This document shows, piece by piece, positions 43,611 through 52,986 of a DNA stretch of 59,247 nucleotides. The notes beneath the pieces are model-generated. The model ran no database searches and had not been told where the DNA came from. It saw only the letters and a list, made by a program, of their open reading frames with translations. This DNA is from T3Sed10-213 sp012519365 (GTDB taxonomy: Bacteria; Planctomycetota; Phycisphaerae; Sedimentisphaerales; Anaerohalosphaeraceae). Location: the NCBI GenBank assembly GCA_033809355.1, contig JAPXLV010000010.1, positions 1 to 59,247 of the forward strand. Direction: 5' to 3'. Both the position numbers and the translations under genes were made by a program. The first letter of the stretch is position 1; each line of letters opens with the position of its first letter.

Positions 43611-45890
43611 TCAAGCAGCCGGGCGAAGGGGGCGATCGGCTGCGGGATATGCGGCATAGCAGGCTTTCATCGCCGTTGGTGCCGCATGCCTCAAAACAAA
43701 AAGCCATTGCCGTGCCAGTTCAGCCAAATCATAAAGATCGACATAGCAATCGGGCCTGCCCTGCGGGCCGCTGATATCGCCGGGCAAGACCTGTCCTGCC
43801 TCAATCAAATCGTCGCACGTACCGGCTTCTTTGCGGATCAGGACAGCATCCACCACGACATAGCCGTCCGTGCCGATGTTGGAAATGACCACCGACCCCG
43901 TGCCCTCGGCAAAGACAAAACGGCCCAGTGTGTTCCATCGCCCCCCATTGCCTCGCTGATTGACGCTGTACTGCGACGGTCCGCCGTTATGCCGAATCGT
44001 CACCGGTACGTTGGTCGCCCGGTTGGCATGCGCGGTCCAACACAGAGAAACTTCATACCGTCCGGTGGACGGCACATTAAGCTCAAAACGAACGGATTTT
44101 TCGCCTTTTTGGGCATTGTCATCATGCAGATAGTTCTGCCCCGCATAGCCGGGTACACTGCTGCTGGCCGGCCAATCGCCGGTGATAGTCACCCCAGAGG
44201 ACTGCTCCGAATCGATGAGTATTCCCTCGGCGTCCTCCAGCCCCATTGTCCACACGAGCCGCTGGCCCCGCTGCTCAAGCGTTTGCTGGAGTTGCCGGAT
44301 ATCAATCGTCTGCAGGTCAGCACCGCCGCTGCTGATGGCCTGGGCAATCGCCGTCGCCGAGGATTGCGCCAGAATCATAAACACCGGTTCCATCCGCACG
44401 GACCCATAGGCGATATGCGAGGCTGACACACACACCGGCACGGCCAGATTGGCACACTCCCCGCGCCGCGGCACAATCGCCCGATACGACAGCCGAAACG
44501 GCTGACTTCCGCCGATCTGCACATCGCCTTCGTTTTTCACACAGCCCTCAGCGGTTACGAAACGTGCGCAATTATGCGAATCCATCCCGTACGAGGCCAG
44601 CCCCACCGAATCGGACACCCGCGTGCGTCCGAAAAAGTCGTGCTCGGTGATCACATAATCAGACACCATCCGCCGTGCCTCGCGGATGTACAACTGGGGC
44701 GGCCAGTTGCCGAATTCGACAAACTCATCGGCCGCCAGTCCCCAGTTCTGCATTTGGGACTGGATCGTCGGAGCCACCTGCCCGACAACCGGGTCATTGG
44801 CGACAAACCACCAGTAGCCTTGACTATAATCCAGATGGTGCTGATAAATGGATTGGCGGGCCTGATAATCGGCCTCGGGCCAATCGTAATTCTGGCCAAT
44901 AAAGTCGGTTGACACCGCCCCGTGATTGTTCGTATCGGTCTTGCCGTTCGGAATCCGGTCAAATTTCTGGAAAAAGTTATCGAATGTTGTCCCGAAACCC
45001 GCGGCCAGGTAGCGTTCCAGCAACACATACCACGAGCGGTCATAATTGGCCGGTTTGGCAAAGGGCACCCGATTGCTCGGATTATCGGTCATACAAATAC
45101 GAAAATTATACGCCTGGATGCGATGGTCTCCCTGTCCAGGCACGGGAATCTCGGTCTCGATGCCCGGCAGCAGCCCGCTGTCTGGGTCTGCCTCAATGAC
45201 ATAGGGACTGACATTCCGCATAAACTGATGCTTTTCGCGAACCTGCTGCCCGTTATACGTTTCATTATAGACCGAATTGCTTTCGCGTCCGGTGGTATAG
45301 CTCACGCCCGCAGCGGCCATCAAATCGCCCTCATAGGTGGCGTCGATAAAATAACTCGCCCGCACCGTCAAACCGTTTTCCGTGGTCAGGCTCACAATGC
45401 GATTGTCGGCCATTTCAACACCGCTGTCTCGGTCCAGAAACGCTTTGTCATAGACCTCAACACCGGCCTCGGCGACCATTTCCTGAAAGACCGCCAGCGC
45501 CACCGACGGCTCAAACGTCCATCGAATGGACATGCCGTATTTCGCGCCGATACGCTCGTAAAATTCACGGGCGATGCCTTGAACCGCATCCTGCGTTCCA
45601 AAGTCCGTCCACCCCAGACCGCTGGACGTCAACCCGCCGATCCGCACGCCCGGATGCACAATCACCGACTCGACGCCCAGCCGCTTCAACGCGAGGGCCG
45701 CGACAACCCCTGCTGACGTGCCGCCATAGATACAGACCTGTGTGGTGACCTCTTTATCCAGAGTCTCTTCGGGCGGAAAGTAATAACCAGGCTGCCCGTC
45801 GGCCCGGGCTAAAGAAGCGAGAATAGCTCCAAGAACCGCCGGTACTAAAAACCGCAACACGCACCTTTGCGATAAATTCCATTGCCCCAT
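43611..45890 (-). CDS. Secreted FAD-dependent oxidoreductase with golvesin-like and dockerin-like ends
   Basis: A 759-aa exported protein. After a signal peptide (about 1-30) an FAD-binding domain begins with VCIYGGTSAGVVAALALKRLG and IGGLTSSGLGWTDFG, the pattern of the FAD_oxidored family used in planctomycetes and Bacteroidetes sugar loci. A golvesin/xanthan-lyase-like C-terminal beta domain (SVRFELNVPSTGRYEVSLCW ... VVVDAVLIRK) follows, then a dockerin-like module (DISGPQGRPDCYVDLYDL, RQWL). About 25 extra residues follow RQWL (FVLRHAAPTAMKA...). Substrate unknown. The gene lies downstream of the LamG gene on the same strand. Confidence 0.82.
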   Translation of the reverse strand: MGQWNLSQRCVLRFLVPAVLGAILASLARADGQPGYYFPPEETLDKEVTTQVCIYGGTSAGVVAALALKRLGVESVIVHPGVRIGGLTSSGLGWTDFGTQDAVQGIAREFYERIGAKYGMSIRWTFEPSVALAVFQEMVAEAGVEVYDKAFLDRDSGVEMADNRIVSLTTENGLTVRASYFIDATYEGDLMAAAGVSYTTGRESNSVYNETYNGQQVREKHQFMRNVSPYVIEADPDSGLLPGIETEIPVPGQGDHRIQAYNFRICMTDNPSNRVPFAKPANYDRSWYVLLERYLAAGFGTTFDNFFQKFDRIPNGKTDTNNHGAVSTDFIGQNYDWPEADYQARQSIYQHHLDYSQGYWWFVANDPVVGQVAPTIQSQMQNWGLAADEFVEFGNWPPQLYIREARRMVSDYVITEHDFFGRTRVSDSVGLASYGMDSHNCARFVTAEGCVKNEGDVQIGGSQPFRLSYRAIVPRRGECANLAVPVCVSASHIAYGSVRMEPVFMILAQSSATAIAQAISSGGADLQTIDIRQLQQTLEQRGQRLVWTMGLEDAEGILIDSEQSSGVTITGDWPASSSVPGYAGQNYLHDDNAQKGEKSVRFELNVPSTGRYEVSLCWTAHANRATNVPVTIRHNGGPSQYSVNQRGNGGRWNTLGRFVFAEGTGSVVISNIGTDGYVVVDAVLIRKEAGTCDDLIEAGQVLPGDISGPQGRPDCYVDLYDLAELARQWLFVLRHAAPTAMKACYAAYPAADRPLRPAA

Positions 45891-46073
45891 AATGACACCT
45901 TTGCAATCACGATAAGATTATCATCCGACACTTCACAGCGGACGCATCTGATAAACCGATGCGCCCGCCGCTTCTGTGCCATTCGTTCAAGGCCACCTCA
46001 AAGCCCGCCAGGCCCGATTCAATATCGCTGCGCCGGCGACCAGACAAAAAACCGAGCCATTCCGGCACTCATT

Positions 46074-48221
46074 TTAATCCAGCAGCATTTGACAGCCTTG
46101 CCCTTCGGGATCGTTACACAACAGCCAGTTCGCCGCCATCATCGCCAGATCGTAAAAATTGACATAACAATCCGCTCTGCCTTCCGGCCCGCTGATGTCG
46201 GCGCTCAGATACGGGTTGACATATCGGCCGAAGGCCTCGTCGTAAATCAGCAGATCGTCGCACACCGGCTCATTGACAGTAATGACGATCTCATCGTAAA
46301 TATCGCCGGCCAGCCCGGCGATGCCGTCATTGACGGTCAAACGCAGGGTATAAACGCCGGCTTGAGCAAACGACGCCGTTGTCTGGAGTGCCGCTGCGTC
46401 GCCGAAACTGACAAACGAAGCCAGTTCCGGTTCGACCACCGACCACATCGAGGTTATCTCGTCCTCAGGATTCAACTCGATAAGAGTTGCGCTCAAGGCG
46501 ACGGTGTCATTGAACTGTTTGACCAGGTACGTGGGGATCTCAGGGTCAATCTGAATACGCGGCGGAACGTTAACCCCCCGTTTCACCAATTCAGCAATCT
46601 GCTCCGCCCCGAGGGCATAGCTGTACACCCACACATCGTCAGCGGCACCTGCCAGGAAATGGTTTTGATCGCGACGTCCGCCGATAGACAGCTCGGACTG
46701 TGTGCTTAGCCGGATCAAGTCGCGTCCTGCCTCTGCGCTGGCTTCTTCAAGGCCATCCACGTAGAGCACCGCCCTGCGCCCGTCAAACGTTCCGGCCAGA
46801 TGATGCCAATAGCCATCCAGGATGTTGGTGGTGCCGGTCAGCCATATCTGCTTCTCATCCATTTGCAGGACAAATTCCGCAAACGGGTGTTGTTCCGCCT
46901 TTCGCAGCATCCAGTTGAACGGCGAAGAACGTCCCACGAGGGTTCGATAGCCCCCGCTTTTTTGCGGATCGAGCTTGATCCAGCCGGCCGCGGTTATTTC
47001 CCATCGCAGCGATCGCATATTGGGATCCTGCGAAACGACATCGTTTACATCGACAAGCTGCCCTCCCAGAAATTCCAGCGCGCCGCTGCCAACCCAACCG
47101 GGTATCCATTGCGGCAGATTCGGTTCCGTTATCGCGGCAAGATACCCGTCATCTGCCGCATTATTACCCGCCGCCGCGTCCAGCATATCCGCCGCCACTG
47201 TGCCGGCCATTTCCTCAAAGCCCCAATGCCCCAGCAGGACATCATCGATCGCCGGGTCCTTGACGCGAAGATGGATCGTGTCTTCACCCGTCAAGCCGCG
47301 CTCGTCGGTTACCGTCAGATGAAGGAGGTACTCACCGCGACCGCCGTCAAAGATCACCTTGGCATTCAGGTCATTGGCCGTTTCGCCGGCGAGCGTGCTG
47401 AAGGAAAGCGACGGTCCGCTGACTTGCGACCACTGGACAATCAGGGCTTCCTCAGGCGTAACGGTATTGCTGATAACGGGGCTCAGTATCAAACTGTTCT
47501 CGGGCAACTCGACAGTGGTATTCAATCCCGCATCCACGACCGGCAAATTGGGATTCTGAGGATAAACCGCCACATTATCAATCAGAATCTGATTGACGCC
47601 GCGACTGAGGTCAAAATTAATGAATGTTGCGTTTACTTGACGCTGATAATGGTTCAGTCCCGTTTGGTGCAGCAGCACGGCTTCTGTCCTCGGATCGAGA
47701 ACGGCCACCGTATAGGGTCCCAGCCAGATCCCCTCAATGATAATCCGATAGGGATGAATCACATTGGCATCGAAATTGCTTGCAGACATAACGCCGGACG
47801 AATCAATCGGCACCCATGATGAACCGTTGTAGATATACAGGGTATCCGTCCGGTAATACATATTAAAGACCGAGGTCGTACCTCCCGCGGTCAAATTGAG
47901 ATTCCAGTCGCGTCCACTGGCAGCGCTTTGAAAAGCGATGTCAAAAGCGACATAAAAAAAACTCCCCTCGACAATTGGACTTGAAAACACCTGCCTGAAG
48001 TACTGGACGTTGGAGTCCCCTGAAACCGCGTTCATCAGGACAGAGGCCGAACCGTTCAGCAGCGAGGACTGGGTCAGTGTCACCGGACCGCCTTTGATCC
48101 AGTCATTCGGCAGACCACTGGTCCATTGTTCAAAATCGCCGTTCTTTACGAGGGATTCCGGCTGCGCTTGTGCCCACACAACGGCAAAAAGCACTGCTAC
48201 GATTGTTCCTGCGTGTCTCAT
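46074..48221 (-). CDS. Secreted LamG protein with C-terminal dockerin-like module
   Basis: A 715-aa exported protein (signal MRHAGTIVAVLFAVVWAQAQ). Regions: N-terminal carbohydrate-binding-like domain (about 22-215, GDFEQWTSGLPNDW), a PKD-like domain (VQWSQVSGPSLSF ... EYLLHLTVTDERGLTGED), a LamG domain (GYWHHLAGTFDGRRAVLYVDGLE ... AGAADDVWVYSYALG), a second PKD-like stretch (VYTLRLTVNDGIAGLAGD), and a final dockerin-like DISGPEGRADCYVNFYDL with ANWLLC. No catalytic domain is recognised. It follows the FecR gene by 115 bp. Confidence 0.85.
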   Translation of the reverse strand: MRHAGTIVAVLFAVVWAQAQPESLVKNGDFEQWTSGLPNDWIKGGPVTLTQSSLLNGSASVLMNAVSGDSNVQYFRQVFSSPIVEGSFFYVAFDIAFQSAASGRDWNLNLTAGGTTSVFNMYYRTDTLYIYNGSSWVPIDSSGVMSASNFDANVIHPYRIIIEGIWLGPYTVAVLDPRTEAVLLHQTGLNHYQRQVNATFINFDLSRGVNQILIDNVAVYPQNPNLPVVDAGLNTTVELPENSLILSPVISNTVTPEEALIVQWSQVSGPSLSFSTLAGETANDLNAKVIFDGGRGEYLLHLTVTDERGLTGEDTIHLRVKDPAIDDVLLGHWGFEEMAGTVAADMLDAAAGNNAADDGYLAAITEPNLPQWIPGWVGSGALEFLGGQLVDVNDVVSQDPNMRSLRWEITAAGWIKLDPQKSGGYRTLVGRSSPFNWMLRKAEQHPFAEFVLQMDEKQIWLTGTTNILDGYWHHLAGTFDGRRAVLYVDGLEEASAEAGRDLIRLSTQSELSIGGRRDQNHFLAGAADDVWVYSYALGAEQIAELVKRGVNVPPRIQIDPEIPTYLVKQFNDTVALSATLIELNPEDEITSMWSVVEPELASFVSFGDAAALQTTASFAQAGVYTLRLTVNDGIAGLAGDIYDEIVITVNEPVCDDLLIYDEAFGRYVNPYLSADISGPEGRADCYVNFYDLAMMAANWLLCNDPEGQGCQMLLD

Positions 48222-48336
48222 GACCTTACCTCCTGAAATGTAGTGATTGTTCCGATTTCAAACACAATTTTATTCCCGCGGACCGATTTGCGTTTTATAG
48301 TTTACCCAACGGCGTTTTTGTTAAAGGGGTCAACGG

Positions 48337-50034
48337 TCAATAATTGCGTCCGTCAAGCCCCACTGCAGGGCGGCCGAAAAAGCAGCGATCTGAATGAATC
48401 GGGTCGCTTTCTTCCGGGTTCCGATGATCCGTGGTCATCAATGTCAAAAAACGATCGTCAGGAGCAATGGCAACGCGGACGGTTTTCGAAAACCCCGTCA
48501 CGGCACCGCTGATATGACTGCGGACCTGACCGTCTATCAGAACCCAAAAGTCCGCCTTTCCGGCTTGCGACGAATTATCTATCCCCTGATCGGCGATGGC
48601 GCAAAGGGCCTCAAAATAGGTAATCTCTACACGCCGCAAGTTGTTTCGGATCGCCTCCAGATCAAAGGTAATTCCCATATTCGCGTGCATGGAAATCGCC
48701 GGCTGATGCGGATACCCATAGGCCGAATCGTTGACCGCCAGCGCGCCTGCTTCCGACTCATACACCTGGTGCAAAACGGTAACGGCTTTTCGATAGCATC
48801 CCGATGTCGGCGGACAGCCGTCAAACATCGTTCTGTCAGAGCTGATTTGTATCGGCCCGTTGCTTCCGTCCGGCACAAAGACACCGTCAATGTAAGCCGA
48901 CGCGTCCACCCGATGGTAAGTGCCTGAGCCGACACCAACGGTTTGTCCGCGATCGACATAGGACATCACGTTCCCATTGGCCGGGTCAATCACACGGTAC
49001 GGATCACCTGTCCCAAAACCGCTGCCGCCGCAGACCACATCCGCCAGATCGATTTCGCGCTGGCCGCGCCAGACAATGCCTGCTCGGGAATTGATGTCGT
49101 GTACAAACGCCTCACGTTTGACCGCTATGCGTTCTACCCGACCGGACGTATCGACCTGTCGGGCTTGACCGGCCGGCAGAATCTGTCCTTCGCCCGTCTG
49201 GCCCTTGACGCCAGGAATCAGCGACGCACGGCCTTTAAGCATATGGACATCACTCGATCCGTCATAATCGACCTTAATCCCAAATTCCGTGCCCAAGTCA
49301 ATGACCGTTGCGCTGGGCGTATTCACTCGAAACCCTTTGGACCGGCCGGGCACATGGACAAACACCCGTCCTGAATGCAGCGTCATATCGTCAGCGGATC
49401 TCAGGGTAAATTCGGCCGGTGCCTCAATAACCATTTCCGCACCATAATCAAACGCGATTTTGACAATCCCTTTTTGCAGCCACAAGGACTCCCGACCGCC
49501 GGCCAGCCGCGTCCCCGCCGCCATCTCATAATTGCCGTCAAACACCGCATTCAGACTGTCCACCACCGTTGCCACCTGCACGGCCGCAGGCGGCGTCATT
49601 CGCAGAAACAAGACAATAACCAACGACGCCGCGAAGGCCGCCGCCAGCATCACCTGCGACGATCGGGACAGGGTATAAACCATCTTTTGACGTTCAACCT
49701 TCTCAACGACGCGAATCGGTTCTCGGGGCGATTCGCCGCGGCACTCCCGGCACGTCAAAGCGGGCGCTGTATTTTCATCCTCGGCCAGAAAATGCAGCAG
49801 CCTGTCGTATTCTTTCGCGGAACTGTCCGCTGTTTCAGACCCCACGCCAATACACCCCACGTCTCCATACGGCGACAACTCCGCATACAAGCGGATCAAA
49901 TTCAGATAATGACTGGCCGCCTCGGGGTCTTCAATGAGCCGTTGATTCAGACTCTGACGTTGACGGTCGGAAAGATCACCTTCAAGAGACGCCAGAATCA
50001 ACTCATTCAATCGCATAGCCTCATGGTAGTTCAT
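48337..50034 (-). CDS. FecR-like anti-sigma/regulatory protein
   Basis: A 565-aa protein: N-terminal cytoplasmic anti-sigma-like region (RLNELILASLEGDLSDRQRQSLNQRL), a transmembrane helix (about 115-133), and a periplasmic FecR domain (about 150-290: ESLWLQKGIVKIAFDYGAEMVIEAPAEF, ADDMTLHSGRVFVHVPGRSKGFRVNTPSATVIDLGTEFGIKV). The C-terminal 250 residues form a beta-rich domain, probably a LamG-type fold. ATG 50034 overlaps the sigma-gene stop by one base (TAATG), so the two are translationally coupled; it probably senses an extracytoplasmic cue and controls that sigma factor. Confidence 0.88.
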   Translation of the reverse strand: MNYHEAMRLNELILASLEGDLSDRQRQSLNQRLIEDPEAASHYLNLIRLYAELSPYGDVGCIGVGSETADSSAKEYDRLLHFLAEDENTAPALTCRECRGESPREPIRVVEKVERQKMVYTLSRSSQVMLAAAFAASLVIVLFLRMTPPAAVQVATVVDSLNAVFDGNYEMAAGTRLAGGRESLWLQKGIVKIAFDYGAEMVIEAPAEFTLRSADDMTLHSGRVFVHVPGRSKGFRVNTPSATVIDLGTEFGIKVDYDGSSDVHMLKGRASLIPGVKGQTGEGQILPAGQARQVDTSGRVERIAVKREAFVHDINSRAGIVWRGQREIDLADVVCGGSGFGTGDPYRVIDPANGNVMSYVDRGQTVGVGSGTYHRVDASAYIDGVFVPDGSNGPIQISSDRTMFDGCPPTSGCYRKAVTVLHQVYESEAGALAVNDSAYGYPHQPAISMHANMGITFDLEAIRNNLRRVEITYFEALCAIADQGIDNSSQAGKADFWVLIDGQVRSHISGAVTGFSKTVRVAIAPDDRFLTLMTTDHRNPEESDPIHSDRCFFGRPAVGLDGRNY

Positions 50035-50618
50035 TATTGTGCGTCCCATAAAGACAATGTCTGATGAATGCAATGCAGAAGCGATGTATGAATCGCCGCC
50101 ATCTTTTTATAGATCAGCGCTATTGAACGGCCCAGCTTTTTGGCGATTTGATGATAGGTTAACCCTTCTTCATAACGAAGACTGAGTATATATTTATCGC
50201 CGTCCTTGAGCTTGCCCACGCAGCCGCCAAGGGCCGCCAGGTGATCATTGGATTCCTCCTGAATACGGCTTGATTCCTGCTGAATAATCTGAAAGGCCTC
50301 GTCGTTGAGAAATAAAACGCCCTTTTCTTTTTGTTGTCTGTTGCGAAACTTCATGACCTGAAAACGCGCAATCGCGGTTCCCCACGCCACGAAATTGGTT
50401 CCCGGCTCAAATCGGTCAAACAATTTCCACATCTCCATCATCGTCTGCTGGAGCAAATCTTCCGCATCTTGGAAGGAGGGAACAAGACTCAATATATACA
50501 CAAATATCCGTTTCTGGTTCACCGAATAGAGCCTCAAAAACGCCTCATAGCGATCAGAGCCGAACACATTTAATGCCTTATCCTGCACGTCCGTTTCCTT
50601 TACACTGTTTTTTTTCAT
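50034..50618 (-). CDS. ECF-type RNA polymerase sigma factor
   Basis: A 194-aa sigma-70 family factor of the extracytoplasmic-function class, close to the Rhodopirellula/Verrucomicrobium subgroup: region 2 (FVYILSLVPSFQDAEDLLQQTMMEMWK ... GTNFVAWGTAIARFQVMKFR) and region 4 (LRYEEGLTYHQIAKKLGRSIALIYKKMAAIHTSLL). I start at ATG 50618; the frame extends 14 codons further to a GTG at 50660 but those residues are hydrophobic and atypical. Coupled to the FecR gene; the LamG and FAD genes downstream may be its targets. Confidence 0.88.
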   Translation of the reverse strand: MKKNSVKETDVQDKALNVFGSDRYEAFLRLYSVNQKRIFVYILSLVPSFQDAEDLLQQTMMEMWKLFDRFEPGTNFVAWGTAIARFQVMKFRNRQQKEKGVLFLNDEAFQIIQQESSRIQEESNDHLAALGGCVGKLKDGDKYILSLRYEEGLTYHQIAKKLGRSIALIYKKMAAIHTSLLHCIHQTLSLWDAQ

Positions 50619-50751
50619 CCTACATAATAGTATAAGACCGAAAAACTTAAAAAAATTCACTCTTTTACCAAATTTACAGCATGAAATTTAACGGGGACAA
50701 TAAGTTCCGATATATCTAAAAATCGACTCTTAATGGCGGTTTTTCAGAAAC

Positions 50752-50949
50752 ACGGCCATTCCCATCACGTATGACCCGATGGGCAATCGGGTTTATAAGA
50801 AGGTCGAGGATATTTCCGATCCGCAAAATCCAACGATTGTGAGTGAGCAAAAATTAGTTGACATTAGCAGTCAACTTCCGGTAATATTGTGTGAAATTAA
50901 ACCATCCGACGGCTCTTTGAAAAAATCATACATCTACGCCGATGCGTAG
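50752..50949 (+). pseudogene. Remnant of an RHS/YD-repeat protein gene
   Basis: The frame starting near 50752 reads ITYDPMGNRVYKKVED ... SLKKSYIYADA and then a TAG at 50947. ITYDPMGNR and KKSYIYA are the classic RHS/YD-repeat words, and the residues after the stop (VLCQ) continue the family pattern (normally ADxQVLCQ), so the TAG looks like a mutated CAG. No start codon, no upstream part, and the downstream part runs into dispersed repeats at about 50985. A broken leftover of a large surface protein. Confidence 0.7.
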
Positions 50950-50982
50950 GTGCTGTGTCAGCGGCATCACGACCCGGCCTTG

Positions 50983-51072
50983 TGTCATTCCGAGACCCCG
51001 TTTCGGGGGCGAGGAATCTGTTTGAAACAAGCGGATTCCTCACCCGTCATACTTCAGGGTTCGGAATGACAA
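50983..51072. repeat. Dispersed GTCATTCCGAG ... GGAATGAC repeats
   Basis: Two halves: TGTCATTCCGAG ... GCGAGGAATC (about 50983-51013) and GGATTCCTC ... TTCGGAATGAC (about 51033-51070). They match the words in the cluster at 26250-26430, 24 kb away. The pair is complementary and can form a long imperfect hairpin. It directly abuts the RHS remnant. Confidence 0.8.
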
Positions 51073-51201
51073 ACCTATACGCCGTTCGGACAGCTTTACG
51101 CCGGCCAGGCCGGTCGAGACTATCAACGACCTGCGATAGACACAGAGAGTCATCGGTGATTCTTTCAAATTTTAAGGGGACAAAGGAGGGCCGTAATAAG
51201 A

Positions 51202-51216
51202 GTGCAAATTTTGCAC
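51202..51216. repeat. Short perfect palindrome
   Basis: GTGCAAA-t-TTTGCAC (51202-51216), followed by GAACAA/TTGTTC (about 51223-51244). Possible protein-binding sites or a hairpin; the interval 51073-51325 has no gene. Confidence 0.35.
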
Positions 51217-51325
51217 GGCGATGAACAAAAGTCGTCGTTGTTCTTTCCCCTATTCACGACGGATCCTGCACGCATAACCGCCAGGAAACTTCCATTTGTC
51301 AACCGTCACTGATCATTTCAAAAAA

Positions 51326-51425
51326 GGTGGTCGGGTTTACCACGCACAGCACCACGAATGCTTATGGCTGCTCGGTTCCCCGCCTGACCAGGTTCGCACC
51401 GGGCACTTGCATGGGACCCGACCCT
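51326..51425 (-). ncRNA. ffs: Small bacterial signal recognition particle RNA (4.5S)
   Basis: Minus-strand RNA of about 100 nt. The conserved apical core GGTCAGG, GGGGAACCGAGCAGCCATAA matches the SRP Alu-less hairpin (GTCAGG, GGAA, AGCAGC, TAAG). The long stem is closed at the ends by GGTCGGGT (51424-51417 region) and ACCCGACC (51336-51329), and the 3' side runs into CCACCTTTTTT, an intrinsic terminator-like tail. SRP RNA binds Ffh for co-translational targeting. Not within any gene; sits between the RHS remnant and ferredoxin. Confidence 0.88.
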
Positions 51426-51653
51426 GAAAGTGCTCAAAACCCATAAAAGGCCTCTGCCGTCGGTCTTGGCCGATGATCTTTTATGTTGTTTATGTCTTTG
51501 GTTGGTTCCTCTGAATCGAGAAAACTCAAGTATATACGGAAAACAGCGTTTTTCCACAAAAAACATTGCAAATTGATGTTTTTTTGGATTATAATGCCCT
51601 TTGAATCAGGCAGCGGCATACAGTCAACACAAAACATCCAATGGAGTGAAGGA

Positions 51654-51836
51654 ATGAAGGTACGAATCGAAGACAATTGTACGGCGTGCGGGATGTGCGT
51701 GGATACCTGTCCGGAAGTGTTCACCATGGGTGATGCCATCGCCGAGGTTGTTGTTGACGAGGTTCCTGCGGAACTGGAGGAAATCGTCCAGCAGGCCGCC
51801 GATGAGTGTCCTGTGGAGGCGATTGTCGTCGAATAG
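51654..51836 (+). CDS. Single-cluster [4Fe-4S] ferredoxin
   Basis: A 60-aa electron carrier. CTACGMCVDTCP gives the C-x2-C-x2-C-x3-CP motif and the C-terminal Cys is in DECPVEAI; like D. gigas-type ferredoxins, one cluster plus an extra Cys pair is expected. Start ATG 51654 is preceded by GAAGGA; a longer frame from 51483 has no ferredoxin similarity. It fits an anaerobe; possible partners are radical SAM or oxidoreductases. Two bases of TTGGATTCT-type tandem duplication follow at 51839-51860. Confidence 0.92.
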   Translation: MKVRIEDNCTACGMCVDTCPEVFTMGDAIAEVVVDEVPAELEEIVQQAADECPVEAIVVE

Positions 51837-52079
51837 CCGATTGGATTCTGATTGGATTCTCTGCGTCTTGCGACACGCCAGGACAGCCCCCGCATAGGCG
51901 AGCAGGGGTGTGTTGTCATTTGATACCTCAGGATGTCGGGACAAGGGGGTATGTTCATTCGTTATCGTCGTCAGCGGTTCGGGCACAAATAGCATAAAAT
52001 CTTAATTTCAAAGAAGTTATATTTCAAAAACAAGCGTAAAAGAAGGCCCTATTGCGCGCTGTAACTTTTGGGAGATTTC

Positions 52080-52898
52080 ATGGACAAAATAGGATTTATC
52101 GGATGCGGCAATATGGCCGAAGCCATTATTAAAGGTCTAATCAATGCCGGTTTATACGCCCCCGAACACCTTATGGCCTCGGACGTACGCTCCGAACGGC
52201 TCGACTTTATGGCCCGTAAGTACCACATCAAAACCACCCCGCACAACGAAGACATTAGTGCTTCTGCCGACGTGGTGATGCTCTGTGTCAAACCCCAAAA
52301 CATCAAAGCACTGCTCGATCAGATCAGCGGAAAGACACGGGACAATGCCGTCGTAATTTCGATCGTCGCAGGCATTCGGACCGATTATCTGGGCAGGTAT
52401 TTGAGCAATTGCCGAATTATTCGCGCGATGCCCAATACCCCCGCGATGGTCGGTCAAGGGGCTACGGCGGTATATGCGGCCAACGGTGCGGATGAGGCCG
52501 TTGAACTTGCCTTGCGGCTGTTCTCAGCGGTAGGCTGTGCGGTCGTCGTCAAGGACGAACAGCTTATTGATGCGGTTACCGCTATCAGTGGATCGGGGCC
52601 GGCCTACTTTTTTGTGTTCATGGAACTGATGGTCAAGGCCGCCGTGGAAATGGGGCTGCCGCTCGATGTCGCTGAGACGCTGGTCTATCAGACCGCCAAA
52701 GGCGCCGTCGTCCTGGCCGATCAGGCCCGTACACAGGGACAGAGTCTGGCTGAGCTGCGTCGCAAGGTCACCTCGCCTGGCGGCACCACCGAGGCGGCCA
52801 TAGAAACCTTCAAGGCACTCGGATTGGGCAAAGTGCTTAGCACCGCCTTGGAACGCGCCCGGCAGCGAAGCATTGAACTGTCACAGCAATCGGGATAG
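52080..52898 (+). CDS. proC: Pyrroline-5-carboxylate reductase
   Basis: Reduces pyrroline-5-carboxylate to proline with NAD(P)H. The 272-aa protein has IGFIGCGNMAEAIIKGL (Rossmann), RAMPNTPAMVGQGATAVYA, SGSGPAYFFVFMELM and VTSPGGTTEAAIETF, all family signatures. ATG 52080 follows a GGGAGA site; the earlier frame start at 52068 overlaps that site. It stands alone between ferredoxin and GH95. Confidence 0.96.
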   Translation: MDKIGFIGCGNMAEAIIKGLINAGLYAPEHLMASDVRSERLDFMARKYHIKTTPHNEDISASADVVMLCVKPQNIKALLDQISGKTRDNAVVISIVAGIRTDYLGRYLSNCRIIRAMPNTPAMVGQGATAVYAANGADEAVELALRLFSAVGCAVVVKDEQLIDAVTAISGSGPAYFFVFMELMVKAAVEMGLPLDVAETLVYQTAKGAVVLADQARTQGQSLAELRRKVTSPGGTTEAAIETFKALGLGKVLSTALERARQRSIELSQQSG

Positions 52899-52986
52899 CA
52901 CACACGTCGGCTTTCGATCGGCGGCGTTTTTGTCAACTAGCCGTTCATCTTGAAAAGTGAAAAATGCAGATATGGGAGGTATGACA

